33,114 bases of DNA from Tritrichomonas musculus. Its lineage: Eukaryota; Parabasalia; Tritrichomonadida; Tritrichomonadidae. The notes under the pieces were generated by a model, which ran no database searches, had not been told where the DNA came from, and was given only the letters and a program-made list of their open reading frames with translations. The position numbers were made by a program, and so were the translations under genes. The DNA lies in assembly GCA_039105265.1 (NCBI GenBank), contig JAPFFF010000181.1:1-33114 (forward strand), in the 5' to 3' direction. The first letter of the stretch is position 1; the number at the start of each line of letters is the position of its first letter. This document shows positions 27,047-33,114 of this stretch, in pieces.

Positions 27047-28038
27047 ACCTTTGAGTACACCACTTGCATATCATGTTCAACCGTGTTCACCAATATGAAA
27101 TCATGTCCAGATAAGGTTCTATATTTTTGCCACAACTCCTCGAACTCACACGGTATGCTCACCTGCTGATATATGTAATTGAGTTTCTGTCGTGAGAACC
27201 CATTGAATATGAAGAATGATGTGCAGTTATTTTTGTAATCGGTTGGCACACCCTTGAAGAACTGGATATTGATGTATACGATTGAGTTCTTATGACGCAA
27301 CTGGGTGATATAGTTTGTGAAGTATGCTGACTTCAACAGCTTGCTCTTAATGAAGTCCTCGCACAGGATTATGGTGTTGAGTGGTGCATTGGGTTTCCCG
27401 AGTTTGCTGATATGGAGGAACTCAAACATCTGCTGCAGCTTGGAATTATCTATTACACTCTTCCCAACCGAGCTATATTTGTTATACAACTCCTTCCATA
27501 GATCAAGCTCCTTCAAATACCGTTCAGCATTACTATCAGCGACGACCTCAATGGGCAGGTTGATGAGCTCGCGTTGAGATTCAAATGTGGAATCATTTAT
27601 AATACCGTTCTTACTCACATACACGATCAGGTGGAACGGATTCTGCGAATCCTCAGGGGTTCCCCCAAACCTCCCATTATTGAGTCTACTCATTTGAATG
27701 ATATCGCGAATTACTGTATGGCTCTTGCCTTTGCCTTGTGATGCCACCAGTATGTTCAAAGTATTGTACCACGCATAGATCCCATTAGCGATTGGCCTTA
27801 TGGATGCATTCGTGATTTTATCCCTATTCTTGGAATAGGCCTCACTCATAGCCGCATCAACATCGAAGATGCGGGTGGGAGTGAAACTCCCATTAACATC
27901 GAATCTCTTGGATACCGGTTGCTGCTTCTGGTACCTATCGAATGTATCAAAATCAATTGGATCTTCACTGGAACTGTCTGATAATTCAATAGATGTATAG
28001 TCGAAAAGGGTTGGTTGTAGGCGCTTGTAATATAACAT
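27043..28038 (-). CDS. A32-like genome-packaging ATPase (FtsK/HerA superfamily)
   Basis: A 331-aa P-loop ATPase. Residues 1-65 are a variable acidic leader (DSSSEDPIDFDTFDRY). Walker A is A99-S-Q-G-K-G-K-S106. A Walker B strand, TIILCED, is at about 222-228 with acidic D228, followed by a FIKSKLLKSAYF helix. Beyond it come QLRHKNSIVYINIQFFKGVP (sensor-like strand) and an FNGFSRQKLNYIYQQ helix, the order seen in poxvirus A32-type ATPases and Polinton ATPases. It would drive DNA into the capsid. It lies upstream of, and antisense to, the 158-aa gene. The D copy is at 30340. The frame looks whole. Confidence 0.85.
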   Translation of the reverse strand: MLYYKRLQPTLFDYTSIELSDSSSEDPIDFDTFDRYQKQQPVSKRFDVNGSFTPTRIFDVDAAMSEAYSKNRDKITNASIRPIANGIYAWYNTLNILVASQGKGKSHTVIRDIIQMSRLNNGRFGGTPEDSQNPFHLIVYVSKNGIINDSTFESQRELINLPIEVVADSNAERYLKELDLWKELYNKYSSVGKSVIDNSKLQQMFEFLHISKLGKPNAPLNTIILCEDFIKSKLLKSAYFTNYITQLRHKNSIVYINIQFFKGVPTDYKNNCTSFFIFNGFSRQKLNYIYQQVSIPCEFEELWQKYRTLSGHDFILVNTVEHDMQVVYSKV

Positions 28039-28057
28039 TTAATCAAAAATAAAGCTT

Positions 28058-28207
28058 TTACGCATATAGTGTGCGCCTCAGCTCATCAGTCAGCTCAGGT
28101 GGTTCATCTTCAGCTGTAAGAGATACCAGTAATAGCAGTTCAACTACATTGGTCACCAATATCAATCCCAATAGTATATTCATAATGATTTCACTTGCGC
28201 TGGACAT
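28058..28207 (-). CDS. 49-aa single-pass membrane protein
   Basis: MSSASEIIMNILLG starts a hydrophobic helix at about 7-31 rich in Leu/Ile/Val, followed by an acidic, Pro-containing tail (AEDEPPELTDELRR). It has one membrane segment and no cleavable signal. It lies 19 bases upstream of the ATPase start and 10 bases from the end of the proline-rich gene, all on the minus strand. The D copy (31286-31435) encodes the same protein. Membrane-targeted small virion or lysis-type roles are possible, not shown. Confidence 0.55.
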   Translation of the reverse strand: MSSASEIIMNILLGLILVTNVVELLLLVSLTAEDEPPELTDELRRTLYA

Positions 28208-28217
28208 TTATGCAAAT

Positions 28218-28838
28218 TTAAATACAAATTTTGAGTGATATCGAGTGTCTTATGAGCTCGGTCCATACATGGTTATATCCATATTTCAACTCATTGGATA
28301 CCCCGTTTTTGGACACCAATATCTTATCGATTTTCATGTACTTGGAGTTTGAAACACAACCAGTGCACCCACTATCCTCATTGATGACCAGCTCAACCTT
28401 GTCAGCCTTAGTGAGTATCTTAATGAGCTCCATCAGCGTATTGCTATGACACACGAGATAGTTGTTCATCCTCAGTGGATTGGTCTCATAGATATTCAGC
28501 AATATCTCGAGGAATTTATTTTTGGTACCCAAGTCGTCAGTGTCGGGGTCTAATGAACGATCGGTTGGAGGACTGTTTATTGGAGCAACTGATGGATATG
28601 GACCAGTTGTTGAGGCTGTAGTAAAATTTGCATCCTGTGTGCCAGTTTGAGTATATACACCTTCGGGGTTTAGACCTTTAGTGTATCCCATTTGGGGTTG
28701 CATCTGTGGGACTTGAGGGTATGATACCGGTTGTACAGGTGGAGGTCTATTCGCGGCGATCTTAATATTCACATTCTGCTCTTGCTTAACACTCGCATCA
28801 TTCTCACTTGATAGAATTCTAGCCTTATGGAGAGACAT
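28218..28838 (-). CDS. 206-aa proline-rich unknown
   Basis: The ATG at 28838 is preferred; a longer reading would need a TTG. The first 100 residues are low in complexity and rich in Pro/Gln/Ser/Thr (PPPVQPVSYPQVPQMQPQMG, then PSVAPINSPPTDRSLDP). The C-terminal 105 residues form an ordered domain: KNKFLEILLNIYETNPLRMN, ELIKILTKADKVELVINEDS, a C-T-G-C turn and VWTELIRHSIS. Not recognised. It lies between MCP and the membrane gene on the same strand, so it may be a structural or assembly protein. A shorter related copy is at 31446. Confidence 0.5.
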   Translation of the reverse strand: MSLHKARILSSENDASVKQEQNVNIKIAANRPPPVQPVSYPQVPQMQPQMGYTKGLNPEGVYTQTGTQDANFTTASTTGPYPSVAPINSPPTDRSLDPDTDDLGTKNKFLEILLNIYETNPLRMNNYLVCHSNTLMELIKILTKADKVELVINEDSGCTGCVSNSKYMKIDKILVSKNGVSNELKYGYNHVWTELIRHSISLKICI

Positions 28839-28880
28839 TTCCAAAGTGCAAAAATATTTTTACCACTAATGCCATATTTC

Positions 28881-29493
28881 TTATGCCATTTCTGGATCAA
28901 CTTGTGAGCCAGCTGGTGATTCATCATCGATATATTCAAGGCCATCGAGTGAGAGCTTGAAGTAGGTGTCTCTGCATAAACAGAGTTGGACAGGTGGTGG
29001 TCTAACAATGGCTCCACTTGGTTCGATAATCTTGTAATATGTATCATTATCACCAGTGAATATTGGTTGGCCATTGACTTGAATTTGGATATTGCCTTTT
29101 CCACCATCTAAGCCATCATAACAGTATCCAGCAGATGCACGTTCAGTTTGGACATTGAATACAAATGATGTGGCATCACTCAATGTATTTCGATATCGGA
29201 CACCATTTTCATCGTTCTTGGGCATGGTGAAGCTATCTTCGAATTCCTTTGAACATTGGAGTGTGATACCATCGAGATCTCCAGCTGTTAATTGGCTTTC
29301 GAAGAATCTGGCGCCAATGGTACTGACATTCTCATCTGGGAAGTTCTTACCACCAATATTCAAAAAGCAGTTTTGGTAAACCGGATTCTCAAATACAGTC
29401 AAATCATTGTGGTGCTTGGGGAACAACAATGACATGCTTGTGACATTGATTAATGGGATATTCAATGTAGACTTGATTCCGTTAGCGGCAGCT
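28881..29493 (-). pseudogene. mcp: Major capsid protein, lineage C, C-terminal part
   Basis: About 203 residues aligning with the second half of the MCP at 10286: LAAANGIKSTLNIPLINVT, LLFPKHHNDLTVFE, SFTMPKND, DATSFVFNVQTERASAGYC, CLCRDTYFKLSLDGLEYID. About 80% of residues are shared by eye while the DNA is much less similar, so the protein is conserved across lineages. The terminal region of D begins at 29494, so this gene is split by that insertion. Confidence 0.85.
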
Positions 29494-29863
29494 AGTAGTG
29501 ATAGTGTATCAATAATCGGGGTCAGATAGAATCCACTTAAAACGCCCATAAATGGCCCATTTTTGGGCCCATATTCGGGTTAAAATTCAAAATCCACATA
29601 TGGGACCCATACCGCATACTACCCCAAAACGCCCATAAAACGCCCATATTCGGGCCCATACAAATTCCGAAAATAGGCCGCATATGGCCCACCTATGGGA
29701 CACCTATGGGACCACCTATGGGACTACCTATGGAGCAGACCGATGGCGACACAGACCGATGGGACAGACCATAACAGACAAAAATATCCCATATTCGGGG
29801 ACTCAGATGATTTTGGGAAAACCTATTTTTATATTTGAATATTGATTTTTTATCGCATCCCAA
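29494..29863 (+). repeat. Left terminal region of D
   Basis: Begins AGTAGTGATAGTG, then AATAATCGGGGTCAGATAG. It has the same CCCATA/CCTATGGG words and the same last 130 bases as C, but is shorter and lacks the GGAACTTCGTTCC hairpin units. The ATTTTTTATC motif is at 29845-29854. Confidence 0.75.
29845..29854 (+). promoter_or_regulatory. ATTTTTTATC motif, 9 bases before an ATG
   Basis: Same motif and 9-base spacing to the ATG at 29864 as at 26551. Confidence 0.6.
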
Positions 29864-30343
29864 ATGGAAGCCACTCCAAGCTACTCCAATGTCTACGAAT
29901 ACATCAACACACTAGTAGCCATATCGCCAAAGCCCGATGGATTTGCAAAATGCAATTTCGCGATATTATGTGACAAGTTCCCATTCAACTTGAAGAACTC
30001 ATTGTACCTCGCGAAGGTCCTATATGTATCACTCCAGAATGATACTGAAACCATTAGATTCTACCCTAATAAGCTCAAGGAGATGGGCCTCGAATTTGTC
30101 AAATTGTCATCCAATAGTAGACGCAAATTGAGTGTCAACATGCAGGAGTTCTTCGTAAATGGGAATACCGAAAAGCACGAATACAAGGAATGTCCGTATT
30201 ACAACTACTCGATTGAGAGAACCAATATAAATACCAAGGATCTCATTGCCAAATTACGTGAAAAATACGATATTGCAGAACCTGATGTATTCATCGGCAA
30301 GCATCAGGATTTGGTATTGGATGCTGACCCAGAGTTTGCCTAA
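29864..30343 (+). CDS. 159-aa unknown, D copy
   Basis: Homologue of 26570-27046 with a few substitutions (ALLPKPDEF/AISPKPDGF and others) and the same helical start, basic middle and DVFIGKHQDLVLD end. It overlaps the ATPase stop by 4 bases, as in C. Function unknown. The frame is whole. Confidence 0.55.
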   Translation: MEATPSYSNVYEYINTLVAISPKPDGFAKCNFAILCDKFPFNLKNSLYLAKVLYVSLQNDTETIRFYPNKLKEMGLEFVKLSSNSRRKLSVNMQEFFVNGNTEKHEYKECPYYNYSIERTNINTKDLIAKLREKYDIAEPDVFIGKHQDLVLDADPEFA

Positions 30344-31266
30344 ACCTTTGAGTACACCACTTGCATATCATGTTCAACCGTGTTCACCAATATGAAATCA
30401 TGTCCAGATAAGGTTCTATATTTTTGCCACAACTCCTCGAACTCACACGGTATGCTCACCTGCTGATATATGTAATTGAGTTTCTGTCGTGAGAACCCAT
30501 TGAATATGAAGAATGATGTGCAGTTATTTTTGTAATCGGTTGGCACACCCTTGAAGAACTGGATATTGATGTATACGATTGAGTTCTTATGACGCAACTG
30601 GGTGATATAGTTTGTGAAGTATGCTGATTTCAACAGCTTGCTCTTAATGAAGTCCTCGCACAGGATTATGGTGTTGAGTGGTACATTGGGTTTCCCGAGT
30701 TTGTTGATATGGAGGAACTCAAACATCTGTTGCAGCTTGGACTCATCGAGAGTAACCTTCCCAACCGAGCTATATTTGTTATACAACTCCTTCCATAGAT
30801 CAAGCTCCTTCAAATACCGTTCAGCATTACTATCAGCAACGACCTCAATAGGCAAGTTGATGAGCTCGCGTTGAGATTCAAATGTGGAATCATTTATAAT
30901 ACCGTTCTTACTCACATAAACGATCATATGAAAACCCCCGTTATTGAGTCTACTCATTTGAATGATATCGCGAATTACTGTATGGCTCTTGCCTTTGCCT
31001 TGTGATGCCACCAGTATGTTCAAAGTATTGTACCACGCATAGATCCCATTAGCGATTGGCCTTATGGATGCATTCGTGATTTTATCCCTATTCTTGGAAT
31101 AGGCCTCACTCATAGCCGCGTCAACATCGAATCTCTGGGAAACCGGTTGCTGCCTCTGGTACCTATCGAATGTATCAAGATCAATTGGATCTTCACTGGA
31201 ACTGTCTGATAATTCAATAGATGTATAGTCGAAAAGGGTTGGTTGTAGGCGCTTGTAATATAACAT
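30340..31266 (-). CDS. A32-like packaging ATPase, D copy
   Basis: 308 aa with Walker A ASQGKGKS and Walker B TIILCED as in C, and the same C-terminal QLRHKNSIVYINIQFF and NGFSRQKLNYIYQQ segments. It is somewhat shorter than the C copy, with the difference in the variable leader and one loop; the catalytic motifs are the same. It lies between the 159-aa gene (tail-to-tail) and the membrane protein gene. Confidence 0.82.
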   Translation of the reverse strand: MLYYKRLQPTLFDYTSIELSDSSSEDPIDLDTFDRYQRQQPVSQRFDVDAAMSEAYSKNRDKITNASIRPIANGIYAWYNTLNILVASQGKGKSHTVIRDIIQMSRLNNGGFHMIVYVSKNGIINDSTFESQRELINLPIEVVADSNAERYLKELDLWKELYNKYSSVGKVTLDESKLQQMFEFLHINKLGKPNVPLNTIILCEDFIKSKLLKSAYFTNYITQLRHKNSIVYINIQFFKGVPTDYKNNCTSFFIFNGFSRQKLNYIYQQVSIPCEFEELWQKYRTLSGHDFILVNTVEHDMQVVYSKV

Positions 31267-31285
31267 TTAATCAAAAATAAAGCTT

Positions 31286-31435
31286 TTACGCATATAGTGT
31301 GCGCCTCAGCTCATCAGTCAGCTCAGGTGGTTCATCTTCAGCTGTAAGAGATACCAGTAATAGCAGTTCAACTACATTGGTCACCAATATCAACCCCAAT
31401 AGTATATTCATAATGATTTCACTAGCGCTGGACAT
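31286..31435 (-). CDS. 49-aa single-pass membrane protein, D copy
   Basis: Encodes the same 49 residues as 28058-28207, with only silent differences seen by eye (for example GCA/GCT near the start). Conservation at the protein level supports a real gene in spite of its small size. Confidence 0.6.
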   Translation of the reverse strand: MSSASEIIMNILLGLILVTNVVELLLLVSLTAEDEPPELTDELRRTLYA

Positions 31436-31445
31436 TTATGCAAAT

Positions 31446-31949
31446 TTAAATACAAATTTTGAGTGATATCGAGTGTCTTATGAGCTCGGTCCATACATGG
31501 TTATATCCATATTTCAACTCATTGGATACCCCGTTTTTGGACACCAATATCTTATCGATTTTCATGTACTTGGAGTTTGAAACACAACCAGTGCACCCAC
31601 TGTCCTCATTGATGACCAGCTCAACCTTGTCAGCCTTAGTGAGTATCTTAATGAGCTCCATCAGCGTATTGCTATGACACACGAGATAGTTGTTCATCCT
31701 CAGTGGATTGGTCTCATAGATATTCAGCAATATCTCGAGGAATTTATTTTTGGTACCCAAGTCGTCAGTGTCGGGGTCTAATGAACGATCGGTCGGTGGA
31801 CTGTTTATTGGAGCAACTGATGGATATGGACCAGTTGTCGAGGCTGTAGTAAAATTTGCATCCTGTGTGCCATTTTGCGTGTATACCCCTTCGGGGTTTA
31901 GTCCTTTAGTGTATCCCATTTGGGGTTGTATCTGTGGGACTTGAGGGTA
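31446..31949 (-). pseudogene. Proline-rich unknown, D copy, split by E
   Basis: Matches the 206-aa protein of C over the C-terminal domain and most of the Pro-rich region. At 31949/31950 it meets the start of E, so the gene is divided by that insertion. The ATG at 31919 is an internal methionine, not the native start. Confidence 0.65.
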
Positions 31950-32258
31950 AGTAGTGATGAGTGTTCCGAATCGGGGTCAGATAAATCCCCACTTAAAACG
32001 CTTTAAAAGGCCCCTTTTTGGCCCCCTTCCAAATATCAAAGATAGCATACACCCACAGCACCATATTTTGAACCCGCATTTGACCCCACATTCGGACCCA
32101 TATTCGGGGGCCACATAGAGTTCCCCATTTTGTGCCCATAGTGAACCCACCCCAAAACGCTTATAAAACGCTTATATTCGGGCCCATACAAATTCCGAAA
32201 ATAGGCCGCATATGGCACACTTATGGCCCACCTATAGCCAACATATTGGACCACATAT

Positions 32259-32508
32259 GGAACAACGGAACTTCGTTCCTAAGGCATTTCATGCCGAAGC
32301 TAATGGAACAACGGAACTTCGTTCCTGAGGTCAACAAAGTTGTCCGAGGCTCCGCCGAGGCATTTCATGCCGAAGCTAATGGAACAACGGAACTTCGTTC
32401 CTGAGGCATTTCATGCCGAAGCTGATGGGACCACCTATGGACTACCTATGGCCCACTTATGGAACAACGGAACTTCGTTCCTAAGGCATTTCATGCCGAA
32501 GCTGATGG
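32259..32508 (+). repeat. Array of four hairpin repeat units
   Basis: Four units start at about 32259, 32305, 32381 and 32461. Each is GGAACAACGGAACTTCGTTCC-like (GGAAC-TTC-GTTCC hairpin) followed by GGCAT-TTC-ATGCC and GAAGCTAATGG or GAAGCTGATGG. Unit 2 carries an extra GAGGTCAACAAAGTTGTCC and CCGAGGCTCCGCCGAGG part. CCACCTATGG words separate units 3 and 4. Copy number varies between ends: one in C, none in D. Confidence 0.75.
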
Positions 32509-32556
32509 AGCAACCCATACAATTTCCAAAAATAACGCGATTCTCGAATCAATCCA

Positions 32557-32566
32557 ATTTTTTATC
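32557..32566 (+). promoter_or_regulatory. ATTTTTTATC motif, 9 bases before an ATG
   Basis: Same motif and spacing as at 26551, before the ATG at 32576, although the downstream gene is unrelated. Confidence 0.6.
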
Positions 32567-32575
32567 CAGTTAGAA

Positions 32576-32878
32576 ATGAATTCAACAACTACTGCCATGC
32601 CACAACTCTCCAATGTCGAAGCTAATGGTGTCAAACTCGATTACCTCGAACACGTCATCCTCAAGAAATACCCCCAATGGAAATCCCTTGCATTCGACTA
32701 CCACAACGACGATGATTTCATGGACGATCTCATTGACACAATATCGAATTTTGAAACCGACTTGGAATCCCTTCGAGCCAAAATCATAGATGGTGATAGC
32801 TATGATCGCAAGAAACTCGATTTGAGCCGTATCAAGATGCTATTGAAAATACTCGAATTCTCATATGAATTTGCTTGA
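32576..32878 (+). CDS. 100-aa unknown, first gene of E
   Basis: The start at 32576 is chosen because ATTTTTTATC lies 9 bases upstream, and upstream codons in frame belong to the repeat array. It is acidic and helical: LDYLEHVILKKYPQWKSL, then DDDFMDDLIDTISNFETDLE and KKLDLSRIKMLLKILEF. Near the front it reads SNVEANGVKLD, and the bases for EANG resemble the GAAGCTAATGG end of the adjacent hairpin repeat. Not recognised. No copy elsewhere in the window. Confidence 0.5.
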   Translation: MNSTTTAMPQLSNVEANGVKLDYLEHVILKKYPQWKSLAFDYHNDDDFMDDLIDTISNFETDLESLRAKIIDGDSYDRKKLDLSRIKMLLKILEFSYEFA

Positions 32879-32956
32879 GCATTTATGTATTCGCATTTAT
32901 ATTTTTGGACTCAACTTCATATGATGTAATAACTAGCTGGTTCGCAATGCAACTCA

Positions 32957-32966
32957 ATTTTTTATC
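32957..32966 (+). promoter_or_regulatory. ATTTTTTATC motif, 9 bases before an ATG
   Basis: Fourth occurrence, before the ATG at 32976 and in an internal gap rather than a terminal region, which argues that it is a promoter and not merely part of the repeat. Confidence 0.6.
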
Positions 32967-32975
32967 GAAATCCAA

Positions 32976-33114
32976 ATGGAATCAACTGGGTCAAACACAC
33001 CAATGGCAGCTGTTATCGAACCAATCGATGATGAGTATGAATACATCCAGTATAATGAGAAGCTCCGTTTGGTACATTCCATTAAGGATGATATGTACCA
33101 GATGCAATCGATTC
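32976..33114 (+). CDS. Start of an unknown gene (cut by window edge)
   Basis: 46 codons open to the edge: MESTGSNTPMAAVIEPIDDE, then YEYIQYNEKLRLVHSIKDDM. Not recognised. It follows the 100-aa gene by 97 bases on the same strand and has the ATTTTTTATC start motif. Confidence 0.45.
   Translation, partial: MESTGSNTPMAAVIEPIDDEYEYIQYNEKLRLVHSIKDDMYQMQSI

Larger units (their letters stand above)
26070..29493. mobile_element. Maverick piece C (second lineage)
   Basis: Starts AGTAGTGA, consistent with the 5'-AG of Polintons. It holds a 500-base terminal region, a 158-aa gene, packaging ATPase, 49-aa membrane protein, proline-rich protein and MCP. It is less AT-rich than the left part of the window and uses more C/G-ending codons. 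It sits inside PolB of G and is itself entered by D within MCP. The genes before that point look whole. Confidence 0.8.
29494..31949. mobile_element. Maverick piece D (second lineage), inserted in C
   Basis: Starts AGTAGTGA within the MCP of C. It carries a 370-base terminal region, the 159-aa gene, ATPase, membrane protein and proline-rich gene in the same order as C. It is a close relative of C by eye, so the insertion is recent. E begins inside its proline-rich gene. The genes before that point look whole. Confidence 0.8.
31950..32575 (+). repeat. Left terminal region of E
   Basis: Begins AGTAGTGATGAGTG; the first 270 bases are nearly the same as C. The inner part is different and holds an array of hairpin repeats (32259-32508), then ATTTTTTATC at 32557-32566. 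Open frames crossing it are repeat translations, not genes. Confidence 0.75.
31950..33114. mobile_element. Maverick piece E, left end (runs past window)
   Basis: Third AGTAGTGA terminus in the same orientation, inside D. Its outer terminal region matches C, but the first two genes differ from those of C and D, so it is another variant. It continues beyond the window; integrity unknown. Confidence 0.75.

Noticed and set aside
29494-29549. Methionine start for the MCP piece of C at 29549
   Set aside because: That ATG lies in the terminal region of D and is fused only by chance.
32259-32508. CRISPR-like array
   Set aside because: Units are adjacent palindromic repeats without uniform unique spacers, there are no cas genes, and the setting is eukaryotic.
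32132-32575. Overlapping open frames through the end of E with AFHAEANG- and ELRS-like repeats
   Set aside because: They are translations of the hairpin repeat array; the real start is at 32576, after the ATTTTTTATC motif.
26070-32575. Long terminal repeats of a retroelement
   Set aside because: The three similar ends are in direct orientation, but each leads into Maverick genes and no reverse transcriptase or gag was seen.
1-33114. tRNA, rRNA or host protein genes
   Set aside because: None recognised on either strand.

Overview
The window is AT-rich, compact and packed with intronless genes. Almost all of it is Polinton/Maverick DNA: self-synthesising, capsid-encoding DNA elements with a protein-primed family B DNA polymerase (PolB), a retroviral-type integrase, a double jelly-roll major capsid protein (MCP) and an A32-like packaging ATPase. 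The density of elements, the spacers of a few tens of bases and the standard genetic code fit a parabasalid genome, most likely Trichomonas vaginalis, where Mavericks make up a large share of the DNA. The host is inferred; no host gene was found.

Layout. (A) 1-13853 is the right-hand part of one Maverick. It holds the PolB C-terminus, an HNH nuclease, a 354-aa unknown flanked by inverted repeats, a fibre-like protein, an 836-aa putative structural protein, a basic/serine-rich protein, a 116-aa protein, integrase, MCP, a small amphipathic protein VI-like protein, three small genes and a conserved terminal region. (F) 13854-18161 is a piece of a related element: fibre head fragment, 100-aa gene, PolB. 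(B) 18162-21443 is the right end of a second A-like Maverick (MCP to terminus) with an extra 119-aa gene between two copies of the subterminal repeat. (G) 21444-26069 holds the PolB N-terminal half, a 132-aa gene, another fibre head, a 146-aa gene, a coiled-coil fragment and a PolB C-terminal piece. (C, D, E) From 26070 to the end the composition is less AT-rich. Three left ends of a second Maverick lineage lie in the same orientation (starts 26070, 29494, 31950, all AGTAGTGA). Each sits inside a gene of the piece before it. This lineage carries a 158/159-aa gene, the packaging ATPase, a 49-aa membrane protein, a proline-rich protein and MCP; E has different first genes.

How the genes would work together: PolB would replicate the element, integrase would insert it, MCP with the fibre, the protein VI-like protein and the other structural candidates would build a particle, and the ATPase would fill it. 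No adenain-type protease was recognised. All elements are treated as fossils. A looks largely whole over the part seen; B, F, G, C, D and E are incomplete pieces produced by nested insertion and recombination. Sister copies differ by only a few percent by eye, so the activity looks recent. Some junctions could be assembly joins in repetitive DNA.
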